Positions 8,591-17,433 of a stretch of DNA of 50,721 nucleotides are shown here, in pieces. Numbering within the stretch: position 1 is the first letter of the stretch; the number at the start of each line of letters is the position of its first letter. Origin of the DNA: Methylococcaceae bacterium (lineage in GTDB: Bacteria; Pseudomonadota; Gammaproteobacteria; Methylococcales; Methylomonadaceae); assembly GCA_006844585.1 (NCBI GenBank), contig SPJM01000192.1, forward strand, positions 1-50,721, given 5' to 3'. The notes beneath the pieces were generated by a model. The model made no database searches and was not told the DNA's origin. It was given only the letters and a program-made list of their open reading frames with translations. Both the position numbers and the translations under genes were made by a program.

Positions 8591-9088
8591 ATGAGTAACG
8601 CGCACCCAATGAAAAAATTTAGTTTTATTTTATTTCTGTCATTCTTTGCGCTCAGCAGCGTAAATGCGGAATTAAACATTCTGCCGTTTAAAAAAAACAG
8701 CTTTTCGGAAATAAAAGCCGCCCGAAAAGACAATCCTTTTATTTTGGTTTTCTGGTCTGAGAGCTGCCGATATTGTTTAAAAGAACTGGCTATGTTCGGC
8801 AAACTGCTTAAACAATACCCCACGATAGAATTAATAACGGTGGCGACCGACAATTTTCTGGATGAAGGAACCGTACACCGAGTGCTCAAGCAAAGCAAAC
8901 TGGATTTAAAACAAACTTGGGTCTTTTCCGAACCTATCGTCGAAAAAATCTATGCCAGCGTTAAGCCCGGATGGTTAGGCGAATTGCCCGCCACCCATTT
9001 TTTCACCCATGACAACCAGGAAATCCGCCATATGGGCATCGTGAAAGAAGACGAACTCATTCAATGGCTGAATGAACAGACGCAATAA
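8591..9088 (+). CDS. Exported thioredoxin-fold protein (TlpA/DsbE-like)
   Basis: A signal peptide (KKFSFILFLSFFALSSVNA) precedes a single thioredoxin domain. The redox motif is CRYC (Cys59-Cys62) after FILVFWSES, and the cis-proline loop is ELPATHFF. The C-terminal segment (HMGIVKEDELIQWLNEQ) matches the last helix of the fold. It probably acts as a periplasmic thiol reductase or oxidase; its partner is unknown. The second in-frame ATG at 8609 gives a more usual signal peptide (MKKF...) and may be the true start; neither ATG has a clear Shine-Dalgarno. The next two short genes follow closely and are likely co-transcribed. Confidence 0.82.
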   Translation: MSNAHPMKKFSFILFLSFFALSSVNAELNILPFKKNSFSEIKAARKDNPFILVFWSESCRYCLKELAMFGKLLKQYPTIELITVATDNFLDEGTVHRVLKQSKLDLKQTWVFSEPIVEKIYASVKPGWLGELPATHFFTHDNQEIRHMGIVKEDELIQWLNEQTQ

Positions 9089-9102
9089 TGGAGAATATCT
9101 CA

Positions 9103-9279
9103 ATGCATTCCAATCAGGATGAAACCGCCAAAAAAGGCAGACGCTTAGCGGCTATTATTTATATTCTTGTGCTAGCTTTTATTGTCGGCGGCTCTTGGTT
9201 TCACCAGAACAGATTAGCGGAATTGCAGGCTGAACAAGGTCAACAACCTTTCGTGTTGCAAAAACCTAACAATGATTAA
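9103..9279 (+). CDS. Small single-pass membrane protein
   Basis: A 58-residue protein with a charged N-terminus (ETAKKGRR) and one membrane helix (LAAIIYILVLAFIVGGSWF), then a short polar tail. The start at 9103 is chosen because GGAG lies 8 bases before it; an ATG at 9088 directly after the previous stop is the alternative. It lies between the thioredoxin-like and DUF1499 genes and overlaps the latter by 8 bp, so it belongs to that operon. I do not recognise the family. The helix resembles the N-terminal anchor of periplasmic enzymes, but no catalytic domain follows. Confidence 0.6.
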   Translation: MHSNQDETAKKGRRLAAIIYILVLAFIVGGSWFHQNRLAELQAEQGQQPFVLQKPNND

Positions 9280-9733
9280 ATCGCGGATTCCCTCATTACT
9301 GAGTTTATTATTACTGTTATTCATGTCCAACACCGTTAGCAGTCAATCAGGATTGCAAAACAATCAGCTTAAACCCTGTCCGGATTCGCCCAATTGTATT
9401 TGCACCGAACAGCAGTCAGAACATGCTCTGCCATTTCAACAATATGGAATTGGAGCCATCCGACGCGCTATAGAAGAAAGCATAATTCAACAGGGCGGCA
9501 AAATCATCAAAGTGGAAAAAGATTATTTTCATGCCGAATATACTTCCAAATGGTTTAAATTCGTTGATGACCTGGAAGTACGCATTGATCAAGATAAACA
9601 AATGGCGCATTTCCGCTCGGCATCCAGAACCGGTTATTATGACTTCGGCGTCAATCAGAAGCGTATTGAAGAATTGAAGAAATTGATTATTTTGTCATTA
9701 ACCCGAAATGCTTCGAATTACTCAGTTAAATAA
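9272..9733 (+). CDS. DUF1499 family protein with signal peptide
   Basis: A signal peptide (residues ~1-24, SLLSLLLLLFMSNTVSS) is followed by the family signature CPDSPNCICT and then the typical small alpha-beta domain, with HAEYTSKWFKFVDDLEVRID and FRSASRTGYYDFGVNQKRIE. DUF1499 proteins are of unknown function and are often exported. The gene overlaps the upstream small gene by 8 bp and converges on the AAA ATPase gene with a 16-bp overlap of the 3' ends. Function cannot be assigned from context beyond sharing an operon with a periplasmic thioredoxin-fold protein. Confidence 0.85.
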   Translation: MIKSRIPSLLSLLLLLFMSNTVSSQSGLQNNQLKPCPDSPNCICTEQQSEHALPFQQYGIGAIRRAIEESIIQQGGKIIKVEKDYFHAEYTSKWFKFVDDLEVRIDQDKQMAHFRSASRTGYYDFGVNQKRIEELKKLIILSLTRNASNYSVK

Positions 9734-11418
9734 TCCATCCCCCGAAAAACCGAACAACGCTTAAACATCTCAATATTCGGCTGCAAGCCCTTTTGTTGGG
9801 AAAATTTCGCGGCCAGCTTGGTTAAGCCTTTAATTTCCCGGCCTGTCGCCTGGGGGAATAAATCCGCCAACTGTTCAATGAGTTGATCGCTTACCGTCAC
9901 ATTAAATTGTTCAGTCATCACTTGCCAGATTTTAACCCGATCCTGTCGTTGCGGAGGGTGATACCGAATCATCGCAATACAACGCGAAATAATCGCCTCA
10001 TCAATATCATCCACCCGATTAGTAGTTAGAAACAGCAATCCGTTAAAATACTCCAGCACCCTTAAAAACACCCCGACCACCGCATTGGAGGCTAAACTAT
10101 CGCTACGCTTGCGAATATAAACATCAGCCTCGTCGATTAACATCACCGCGCCCCAGCGCTGTGCACGGATCAAAGTATCTTTTAGCGCTTTCTCCATTTC
10201 CGCCACGTTTAAACCTAATTGACCGGAATGCACCCGGTATAAAGGTCGTTTAATAATTTCTGAATATACTTCGGCGGTCAGGGTTTTCCCCACCCCCGCA
10301 GGTCCTGCGCACAATACAGTAGTGCCGCCTGACTTGCCAGCGATAATATCGTCCATCAGCACATCCATTTCCGCCGTCAAAATGTCGATTAAATCAGTTT
10401 GTTCCGGCGGCAACACCAGTTTTTGTTTTAAGGACGGCTGGTATTCATAAAGCTGCAGCTCATCAACATGCACCCAAACATGGTGATGCAGTTCCAGATG
10501 GAACATCAAAATATAACCGTGTACCGGCAATTCAGTAAACAAGTCTTTTGGAATAGAGGCTTTGGCGACCTCCAAACGTTTTTCAACATCGCAATCGTAG
10601 CGCATGCTTTTACCTGCGCGACGTAAAAGGCCGCCGAGAATATCGCCCGATGCGCCTAAACTCAAGGCGCGATCAGCGATAATGTTTTCATCATTCACTA
10701 ATCGGCAATAGCCGCCGCCGGAAGACAATACCACCGAATTTTTGCGCGTCCAGTCGGTATTCCGATGATTGGCGGTCGGGTCTTCAGCATAAATACCGAC
10801 GCCTTGAGCGGAAAACTGTTCGCCATAGCGTCCGCGCCATTCGAAATAAAGTTCGGTTTGTTGATCATAAGCGGCCATTAGTTCCGGCGTTTCTTTCAAA
10901 TAGCCTTTTAAGGCGAAAATCTCGCTGATTGAGATATGGTTTAGATCCTTTTTACGAATAATTAAATTTTCAATCGCAATCTTGCCGCGCACATTGGCTT
11001 TTAATTCGATTACAATGCGTCCGGCTTCCTCTTCCCCCGGCGGCGTATAGTCAAGTCTGGTAATCAGATACGCCATCGTCTTGCCGCCGCTGCTGACTTT
11101 AAACATCCAGCCGCGAATCGCATCGTTAATCAAATAATCAGCTAGCGCAGGCGCCAGTTGTTCAAGATCATCAGCAGTATACTTGATGTCATCGTCATTC
11201 AGCGCATTTTGCAGGGTTGCGATCATGGCGGCTTGAACCTGCATTTGCTCGCCGCCTTGTTGATAGAGATTTTGCAGATAGCCGAGTTCGCTATTGGATA
11301 ACTGATTGAAAACGATTTCCGCCTTATTGCCGAAGCGCAATTGATCGCGCAAGCAATCCAGATCAGGAAATTCGCTCAACAAGGCTTCTACATAATTTTT
11401 TTCAATCTGTAATTTCAT
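9718..11418 (-). CDS. AAA-family ATPase with a large unassigned N-terminal region
   Basis: The C-terminal third is a canonical AAA module: Walker A GPAGVGKT (372-379), Walker B VMLIDEAD (425-432), sensor 1 in LFLTTNR (Asn467), an arginine-finger-like SRC, and a sensor 2 region TGREIKGLTK. One AAA domain is present. Residues 1-355 match no family I can name and include a Gly-rich segment SSGGGYCR and a hydrophobic HGYILMFHLELHHHVWVHVD. Probable role: ATP-driven remodelling of an unknown substrate bound by the N-terminal region. ATG 11418 is chosen over the TTG at 11451. Neighbours (DUF1499 converging, DksA-like upstream) give little guidance. Confidence 0.85.
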   Translation of the reverse strand: MKLQIEKNYVEALLSEFPDLDCLRDQLRFGNKAEIVFNQLSNSELGYLQNLYQQGGEQMQVQAAMIATLQNALNDDDIKYTADDLEQLAPALADYLINDAIRGWMFKVSSGGKTMAYLITRLDYTPPGEEEAGRIVIELKANVRGKIAIENLIIRKKDLNHISISEIFALKGYLKETPELMAAYDQQTELYFEWRGRYGEQFSAQGVGIYAEDPTANHRNTDWTRKNSVVLSSGGGYCRLVNDENIIADRALSLGASGDILGGLLRRAGKSMRYDCDVEKRLEVAKASIPKDLFTELPVHGYILMFHLELHHHVWVHVDELQLYEYQPSLKQKLVLPPEQTDLIDILTAEMDVLMDDIIAGKSGGTTVLCAGPAGVGKTLTAEVYSEIIKRPLYRVHSGQLGLNVAEMEKALKDTLIRAQRWGAVMLIDEADVYIRKRSDSLASNAVVGVFLRVLEYFNGLLFLTTNRVDDIDEAIISRCIAMIRYHPPQRQDRVKIWQVMTEQFNVTVSDQLIEQLADLFPQATGREIKGLTKLAAKFSQQKGLQPNIEMFKRCSVFRGMDYLTE

Positions 11419-11681
11419 AATCAATCTCGTTAATTCATCCGCCGCTGGCAAGGCCTCAAAAGATAGCTTGGCATTAGTGAAAAAGTCGCCAAGATCATTT
11501 TTATCTAAGGAGCGGGGATGTGATAAAGTTCACGTTCCTAAGATGATTTTGAGCAATTTGAATGCCAATCAGGAAGTAGCTTTAACTAATTGATTTATTG
11601 CTATTTAAATAAAATCCGGATTGTCGGTAAGCAGACAAAAATAAGATTAAAGTCAGCACTCACCCCGTTTACAAGGCGGGC

Positions 11682-11697
11682 GCAACAGGAATGTTGC
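11682..11697 (-). terminator. Small hairpin just past the DksA/TraR-like gene
   Basis: GCAACA pairs with TGTTGC around a 4-base loop, immediately after the stop at 11700 on the minus strand. A CCCG/CGGG pair lies next to it (about 11664-11680). No T-run follows, so termination is uncertain. Confidence 0.3.
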
Positions 11698-11699
11698 AT

Positions 11700-12002
11700 C
11701 TAAACAACTGGATCATCATCAGAGGGTGAACATTTGCCGCATAAACCGGCAAAAGGATTTGCGGCTAAAATCTTTTGTGGAATCGGCTTTCCACACAACA
11801 AACATTGACTGTAACTGTCACTATCCATACTTTCCATGGACAGTTTAACTTTATCGATTTCTTGCCTGACTTTATCTTCTGCGTCAAAAACTGATTCCTT
11901 CGGCTGGGGATGACTTTTTTCCGGGTTAATTCCACCCAAATTTTCATCCAGCTCTTTAAGCATTTTGATCAAATCATGGCGCATTTCATCATAATCTTTC
12001 AC
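11700..12002 (-). CDS. Short DksA/TraR-like C4 zinc-finger protein
   Basis: A 100-residue protein with an acidic helical first half and a C4 zinc finger near the end: Cys67, Cys70, Cys88 and Cys91 in CLLCGKPIP...AGLCGKC. This is the TraR/DksA finger pattern. TraR-like proteins bind RNA polymerase through its secondary channel. Here the coiled coil is shorter than in DksA, so whether it reaches the active site is open. The GTG at 12002 is kept as the start because GAGG lies 8 bases upstream; an ATG at 11984 is the alternative. It is transcribed divergently from the MoxR operon. Confidence 0.75.
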   Translation of the reverse strand: MKDYDEMRHDLIKMLKELDENLGGINPEKSHPQPKESVFDAEDKVRQEIDKVKLSMESMDSDSYSQCLLCGKPIPQKILAANPFAGLCGKCSPSDDDPVV

Positions 12003-12189
12003 ACGCTTTACCTCATCACAGCAGCTCTAATAAACAACCATAGTCAACGATCAAAAATTCTGCAATTTACCATAGCTTGCTCAGGGTTTTATTTGAACTA
12101 TACTCCTGCTACAGTTGTCAATCAATGCTGATGTCGCCTCAATCGAGACCGCGCCATCGCGAAATTCCATCAGACAGGGAAACGGCACT

Positions 12190-13095
12190 ATGGACTCTTC
12201 TTTAGATCAACTTTTCGCTTCCGCCAATTCAATTATACTCGGCAAATCACATCAGATTAAATTAGCGATATGCTGTCTTTTCGCTAAAGGTCATTTATTG
12301 ATCGAGGATATTCCCGGCGTCGGTAAAACCACATTGGCGCATACCTTAGCCAAATTATTCGGCATGCAATATCAGCGCATTCAATTCACCAGCGATATAT
12401 TACCCGCTGATATTATCGGCGGCTCGATATTCGATAAGGAATCCAATCAATTTACCTTTCATCACGGTCCGTTGTTTAATCAAATGGTGTTGGCGGATGA
12501 AATTAACCGTTCTACGCCTAAAGCGCAAAGCGCATTATTGGAAGCTATGGAAGAAAACCAGGTTACCGTGGAAGGGAAAACCTACATTTTACCGCAACCT
12601 TTTTTTGTAATCGCCACCCAAAACCCCGCTCACCAAATCGGCACATTCCCTATTCCGGAATCGCAACTGGATCGTTTTTTAATGCGCATTGAGTTAGGCT
12701 ACCCTGATCGACAGGCCGAACGCGAACTGTTAATGGGGCAACTTCGCCATCGTTTAATCGACGACTTGCAACAGCAAATCAACCCTCAACAATTGGCGGA
12801 AATACAGCATGCCGTGAGCAAAATTTACGCTTCTTCGGCGTTACTTGATTACATACAGGCGATTATTGATTTCACCCGCCAATCCGGCGAATACCAATAC
12901 GGACTTTCGCCGCGAGCCGGATTAGCTTTGTTGCAGGCCGCCAAAGCCTGGGCCTATATGCAACAGCGGGACGCGGTGATTCCGGAAGATGTGCAAGCGG
13001 TCTTAGCGCCTGTAGCAGGGCACCGGATACGTTCAGGGCAAACCGATTCAGCGGCGATAGTGGCGCCGATTTTAGAACAAATAGAAATTGATTAA
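12190..13095 (+). CDS. MoxR-family AAA ATPase
   Basis: A chaperone-like AAA+ ATPase of 302 residues. Walker A is PGVGKT (42-47), Walker B is LADEINR, and sensor 1 is in VIATQNP followed by the family signature PESQLDRF. MoxR proteins are thought to help mature substrates through von Willebrand or DUF58 partners. The ATG at 12190 has AGGGA 9 bases upstream; the frame extends to a TTG at 12115 but that region has no family similarity. The stop overlaps the DUF58 start by one base. The MoxR-DUF58-transglutaminase order is a widely conserved operon. Confidence 0.93.
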   Translation: MDSSLDQLFASANSIILGKSHQIKLAICCLFAKGHLLIEDIPGVGKTTLAHTLAKLFGMQYQRIQFTSDILPADIIGGSIFDKESNQFTFHHGPLFNQMVLADEINRSTPKAQSALLEAMEENQVTVEGKTYILPQPFFVIATQNPAHQIGTFPIPESQLDRFLMRIELGYPDRQAERELLMGQLRHRLIDDLQQQINPQQLAEIQHAVSKIYASSALLDYIQAIIDFTRQSGEYQYGLSPRAGLALLQAAKAWAYMQQRDAVIPEDVQAVLAPVAGHRIRSGQTDSAAIVAPILEQIEID

Positions 13096-14042
13096 TGGCT
13101 ATATTTTCAAAGCTGAACAAACGCTGGCAAAATAGTCGATGGCTTAAACAGAAAAAAAAGGATCGACAAGCCGTTACCTTATCCCATCAACGCATCTTTA
13201 TTTTGCCGACTCAACGCGGTTTGGCCTTTGTCGTGGTCATTTTGTTAGTGCTGCTGATCGCTTTTGTATACAAAAACAATCTAGCTTATTTTCTGGGTTT
13301 TATGATGGCGGCGATCTTTTTCGTGACCATTTTACATAGCTACAAAGCCCTGGCCGGATTGCGCATTGTTCCGGGCAAAACTCATCCGGGCTATGTCGGG
13401 CAACAGGCGGGGTTTGATATTCTGTTGAGCAATCCGGGCAAACAGCCGAAATATCAATTATCGGTAAAAGATCAACCTTTTCATTCCATTAATCTGGATA
13501 CTGGGCAGCAAATAAAGCTCACCGTTTATCAACGCGCCAATAAAAGAGGCTGGCTGGACTGTGAAACAATTACCTTATTCAGTGTATTTCCATTAGGCTT
13601 GTTTCGAGCCTGGTCGCCGTTACGCTTTGATACAAAAGCGTTAGTCTACCCAAAGCCTTATCCTGAAAACATAACCTTTCCGCAAACAGGCGGGGAGGCA
13701 TCCGAAACAGGTCGTCATTTACGCAAAGGCGATGATTTTAATGAGTTAAAAGTTTACCACAGCGGCGACCCGATTAAACATATTCATTGGAAGTCATACG
13801 CTAAAAACCAAGGCCTTTACACCAAACATTATGCAGAATTTGTCGGCGGCGACCTCTATTTTGATTTAAACACAGCGCCGGGCCATAATCTGGAAGACAA
13901 AATGAGCGTGTTATGTCGCTGGCTGTTAGATGCTGAACAAGCCGGTATGCGCTATGCTCTTAATTTAGCCGGCATAAAAGTCAATACCGGCTGCGGCTCC
14001 AGCCATTTAGCGCAATGTTTAAAAAAACTGGCTTTATACTGA
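13095..14042 (+). CDS. DUF58 family membrane protein
   Basis: Two adjacent membrane helices (~residues 43-58 and 63-82) precede a cytoplasmic region. The DUF58 signature is GRHLRKGDDFNELKVYHSGD, followed by IKHIHWKSYAKNQGLYTKHY. DUF58 proteins pair with MoxR ATPases and carry a vWA-like fold. The start overlaps the moxR stop by one base and the stop overlaps the next start (TGATG), so the three genes are translationally coupled. The exact role is unknown; the set is inferred to act in envelope assembly or proteolytic processing. Confidence 0.92.
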   Translation: MAIFSKLNKRWQNSRWLKQKKKDRQAVTLSHQRIFILPTQRGLAFVVVILLVLLIAFVYKNNLAYFLGFMMAAIFFVTILHSYKALAGLRIVPGKTHPGYVGQQAGFDILLSNPGKQPKYQLSVKDQPFHSINLDTGQQIKLTVYQRANKRGWLDCETITLFSVFPLGLFRAWSPLRFDTKALVYPKPYPENITFPQTGGEASETGRHLRKGDDFNELKVYHSGDPIKHIHWKSYAKNQGLYTKHYAEFVGGDLYFDLNTAPGHNLEDKMSVLCRWLLDAEQAGMRYALNLAGIKVNTGCGSSHLAQCLKKLALY

Positions 14043-15976
14043 TGGCTCTTGAACCCAAAACTTTAAAATTTTTGTTAGTCTCGGTGGGGCTTATCACCCT
14101 GCCGCATATCAACCATATCCCACTCTCTTTATTTTTGTTTTTCAGCCTGTTATGGGGATGGCGGTTGCTTGCGCTCAGCAACCCCCGCTTGTTACCGAAC
14201 CAATGGATCACTTATTTGCTGATGCTGATTGCCGTTGCGCTATTGTACATTCAACATCAGGGATTTATGGGGAGAGACGCGGGAACCTCGCTATTCGTAA
14301 CCGCATTGGGTTTGAAATTATTGGAAATTAAAGCCCCCCGTGATGTTTATTTAATTATTTTCTTATCATTCATTATTGCCGCCACCCAATTTTTATTCGA
14401 ACAATCCATTATCATGGCGTTTTATACGCTATTCGTCGGGATAGTCTTACTGAGCACTTTACTATTAATTAACAGCTTAACAATTCCATTGACAGCGGCC
14501 TTTAAAACCGCCGCTATCATTATCTTGCAGGCGTTGCCAATCGCCGTTTTGATTTTTATTTTATTTCCTCGCATGGAACCGCCCGCCTGGCTGTTGTTCG
14601 GTGAACAAAACCAAGGTTTGACCGGTTTAAGCGACAGCATGGAGCCAGGCTCAATCAGCCAATTAGGCTTATCCTCCGAATTGGCGTTTCGGGTTAAATT
14701 TGAAGGCGAAGTTCCGCCGCCGAACCAGCGATATTGGCGCGGCCCGGTTTTTTCCAACACCGATGGCAAACGCTGGACGGAAAACTCAATCAACTCGCTT
14801 AAGCGCTTAACTGAAAATATCCGTTTCAGCGGCCAATCCTATCGCTATACCTTGCTGATGGAGCCGCAAAATAATCGTTGGGTTTATGCTTTAGAAATGC
14901 CTGCCCAGTTTGATGACAGTTTAAGCCAAAACGGCGCATATCAATTGATTAGCCCTAAAATCCCGACCCAACGCGCCGAATATCAAGTCACTTCGTATAA
15001 GCAATATAACACCGGCGCATTAAGTGATCGCGAAAGAGCGGTCAATATAAAGTTGCCGAATCCGCCCTCAGACCGCTTGCTTAAGTTGGTGAATGAATTA
15101 AAAGGCTTCGACGGGAATCAGCAACAATTTATAGACAACCTGCTTAATTATTACCAAACCCGGCCATTTCACTATACCCTGAAACCGCCGTTGATGGGCG
15201 ATAAGCCGATAGAGACTTTTTTATTGGATGAGCGACGTGGATTTTGCAGTCATTACGCCAGCGCATTTGTTTACCTGATGCGGATAGCGGGCATTCCGGC
15301 TCGCGTAGTGGCCGGTTATCAGGGCGGCTTAATGAATGAAATCGGAGGTTTCCTGGAAGTTCGTCAAGCCAATGCTCACGCTTGGTCGGAAGTCTGGCTG
15401 CCCGGCCAAGGCTGGAAACGGATTGATCCCACTGCGGTAATCGCGCCGGAGCGAGTTGAGCAAGATGTTAATATTGATTTGCAAATCGCCGAAGGCATTG
15501 TCGCCTTCTCGCCGATGGTCAGCGGTAATTTGAGCTGGTTGCGGCAAGCGCGATCTTTATGGAACAGTGTGGATTACAACTGGCAACGTTGGGTGATTAA
15601 TTACGACAATCTCAGCCAAAGCGATTTCCTCAGTCGTTTAGGCATTAAAACCATTAAAGATACTTTTATCGGGCTAATCATCGGCGTCGGCATCATTTCC
15701 AGTCTTATTGCTCTTGTTATGCTAAAAAGCCGCCATCGGCGTGATGACCCGATAGTTAAGCTTTTTCATCGTTTTATTAAAAAACTATATCCGCTTAAAC
15801 GTCACCGAGGCGAGGGGGCGGAAACATTCAGTTTACGCGCTCAACAACAATATCCGAACGCAGCAAAAGAAATTGCCGCAATAACTCGATTATATTACCG
15901 ATTACGATATTTTCCCGATTACAGCGTTGAGGAACTTAAGCAATTTAAGGAACAGGTTAAGATATTTCGTTTGTAA
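14042..15976 (+). CDS. tgpA: Transglutaminase-like membrane protein (DUF3488/TgpA type)
   Basis: Several membrane helices in the first ~185 residues form the DUF3488 region. A periplasmic transglutaminase-like domain follows, with the triad Cys402 (RGFCSHYASAF), His446 (NAHAWSEVW) and Asp462 (RIDPT), and a last membrane helix lies at about 545-565 before a cytoplasmic tail. This is the layout of Pseudomonas TgpA. The start at 14042 overlaps the DUF58 stop; an ATG at 14015 also exists inside the upstream gene. The substrate is unknown; a thiol-dependent envelope peptidase or crosslinker is inferred. Confidence 0.9.
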   Translation: MALEPKTLKFLLVSVGLITLPHINHIPLSLFLFFSLLWGWRLLALSNPRLLPNQWITYLLMLIAVALLYIQHQGFMGRDAGTSLFVTALGLKLLEIKAPRDVYLIIFLSFIIAATQFLFEQSIIMAFYTLFVGIVLLSTLLLINSLTIPLTAAFKTAAIIILQALPIAVLIFILFPRMEPPAWLLFGEQNQGLTGLSDSMEPGSISQLGLSSELAFRVKFEGEVPPPNQRYWRGPVFSNTDGKRWTENSINSLKRLTENIRFSGQSYRYTLLMEPQNNRWVYALEMPAQFDDSLSQNGAYQLISPKIPTQRAEYQVTSYKQYNTGALSDRERAVNIKLPNPPSDRLLKLVNELKGFDGNQQQFIDNLLNYYQTRPFHYTLKPPLMGDKPIETFLLDERRGFCSHYASAFVYLMRIAGIPARVVAGYQGGLMNEIGGFLEVRQANAHAWSEVWLPGQGWKRIDPTAVIAPERVEQDVNIDLQIAEGIVAFSPMVSGNLSWLRQARSLWNSVDYNWQRWVINYDNLSQSDFLSRLGIKTIKDTFIGLIIGVGIISSLIALVMLKSRHRRDDPIVKLFHRFIKKLYPLKRHRGEGAETFSLRAQQQYPNAAKEIAAITRLYYRLRYFPDYSVEELKQFKEQVKIFRL

Positions 15977-16068
15977 AAATAGTTCAGTCTAAATTGTAAA
16001 CCAATATAAAATAATAAGTACATAATAGGCTGTATTGTTAATTATTAGTGGCGCAAATATAATTGCAT

Positions 16069-16100
16069 CACGGTTTAACAAAACCGTGCATATTTTTTTA
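16069..16100 (+). terminator. Rho-independent terminator or leader attenuator
   Basis: CACGGTTT (16069-16076) pairs perfectly with AAACCGTG (16081-16088) around AACA, and a T-rich run TATTTTTTTA ends at 16100. It lies 93 bp after the tgpA stop and ends right at the Shine-Dalgarno of the 55-residue gene. It can end the moxR operon, or act as an attenuator for the small gene. Confidence 0.75.
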
Positions 16101-16113
16101 TAGGAGACATTAT

Positions 16114-16281
16114 ATGAACAATATATCCAAAGATATTTTAATCGGCAGCGCTTTTTTTGGCGGTCTAGTCGTGTTTATTTCAGGTGATTTCATTATTTCA
16201 TCGACTTTATTTGCAACGGCGGCTGTTGCCAGCAACATCGCCCCAAAGCCTAAAAGCGCTAAATTCGGCAAGTATTTATGA
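16114..16281 (+). CDS. Small hydrophobic protein, 55 residues
   Basis: The ATG at 16114 has a good AGGAG 9 bases upstream, which supports a real gene. The protein has one or two short hydrophobic segments (ILIGSAFFGGLVVFISGDFI and STLFATAAVASNI) and a basic C-terminus (PKPKSAKFGKYL). It is probably a membrane protein. No family is recognised. It is bracketed by a terminator-like hairpin on its upstream side (16069-16100) and two on its downstream side, so it looks like an independent short transcript. Confidence 0.6.
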   Translation: MNNISKDILIGSAFFGGLVVFISGDFIISSTLFATAAVASNIAPKPKSAKFGKYL

Positions 16282-16315
16282 TGGAAAAAACCGTCTTAGC
16301 ACGGTATTTTCATCA
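16278..16315 (+). terminator. Terminator hairpin after the 55-residue gene
   Basis: ATGATGGAAAAAACCGT pairs with ACGGTATTTTCATCAT around CTTAGC with one bulge. It begins at the stop codon of the small gene. Confidence 0.5.
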
Positions 16316-16320
16316 TTAAT

Positions 16321-16358
16321 AAGGCGTTCAGGCTCAACAAGCCTTGAACGCCTTTTTT
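16321..16358. terminator. Strong bidirectional terminator
   Basis: AAGGCGTTCA (16321-16330) pairs with TGAACGCCTT (16345-16354), extended by GGC/GCC, and is followed by a T7 run. It lies between the small plus-strand gene and the convergent spondin-domain gene, and can serve both. Confidence 0.8.
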
Positions 16359-17185
16359 TATGGCCTTATGCGTCTAAAAATAAACCTTCCCAAAGGTCTA
16401 CGATCATTTTCCTCGACAAAAGGCAATTCCCGCAATAGCGTTATCGTGGATTGCGGATTAGTATCGCTATTCGGCGATATATAAGACTCACCGTCATCTG
16501 TGCCCGCATCATAGGCAAACAGACTTAGCACTAACTCATCCAGCCATTGGCCGTCTTGAATCAAACTCAGCCCGGAAACGCCGACAAACCAATCAGGACT
16601 CGGCGCAATCATCGAAACCAGCGATACAAAAGGATAATCCGCAGTAATTTCAAAAGTGAGGCTAACGCTTCCAGGCGAAGCGCCGATTCCACCGCCTGAT
16701 AAAACAAACTCCGCATCTCCGTTACCGATAGCGCTTTCTATTTCTGCGCTTAAAATTGATTTTGCACCCGTTTCTGCCATTTGTTCTATACCTGGGGTCG
16801 CCGTTTCACCTGTTGTCCAGAGTCGATAGTGGCTTTGATGGGTTGCGCCGATTAACCCGGAAAAATGCGATTGCCCGCTGGGATATTGATAAGGATGGGT
16901 TTCAACACTCCAATCGCTGATAAATATGACCTCATATTGGGCATTTTCGTCAGCTTGCGCCAGTTCCGCCGACAACACTTGATAACTGCCATCCAAATTA
17001 AGTTGAATGACTGCATTATAGCGTTGTTCGCCTAAGCTCAGGTTTTGCAGTGAGACAGCGTTTGCATCCATAACCTCCGCTGAACCCGTCCTCAAATTCA
17101 AGTCATTAGCAGATGCAGGCGAAAAAGCCGCAAATCCCATCACCATACTTAAGATAGTGACAATCCTATACGTTTTCGTATTCAT
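16358..17185 (-). CDS. Exported spondin-domain protein
   Basis: A signal peptide (IVTILSMVMGFAAFSPASA) is followed by a spondin N-terminal (Spondin_N) domain: YEVIFISDWSVETHPYQYP, SHFSGLIGATHQSHYRLW, SLVSMIAPSPDWFVGVSGLS and LSLFAYDAGTDDGESY. These are the hallmark strands of the C2-like fold found in animal extracellular-matrix proteins and in some marine bacteria. Bacterial members are exported and of unknown function; adhesion or calcium-dependent surface binding is a guess from the fold. The start is ATG 17185 with AGGAGG 10 bases upstream; the TTG at 17194 lies too close to that site. The gene ends at the shared terminator and has no operon partner. Confidence 0.85.
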   Translation of the reverse strand: MNTKTYRIVTILSMVMGFAAFSPASANDLNLRTGSAEVMDANAVSLQNLSLGEQRYNAVIQLNLDGSYQVLSAELAQADENAQYEVIFISDWSVETHPYQYPSGQSHFSGLIGATHQSHYRLWTTGETATPGIEQMAETGAKSILSAEIESAIGNGDAEFVLSGGGIGASPGSVSLTFEITADYPFVSLVSMIAPSPDWFVGVSGLSLIQDGQWLDELVLSLFAYDAGTDDGESYISPNSDTNPQSTITLLRELPFVEENDRRPLGRFIFRRIRP

Positions 17186-17433
17186 AATTTTCAATCCTCC
17201 TATATTTCAGCCAGAATGCTGCTGACTTCATCGTCATCAACAACGGTAACGCTAACATAGATAGACCATTCATCAATTGTATAAATTCAAACTGAAAAAA
17301 CATCGGCTGGCTGAATAGGTGAATAAAACACAAAAAACCCGTACATCAATTACATCTGTTTATTGCTTGAGTCGGTATTCTAAACCTAAGTTTTCAGAAA
17401 CTTACTTTTTTCAACAACCCAGAGGAAAACACC

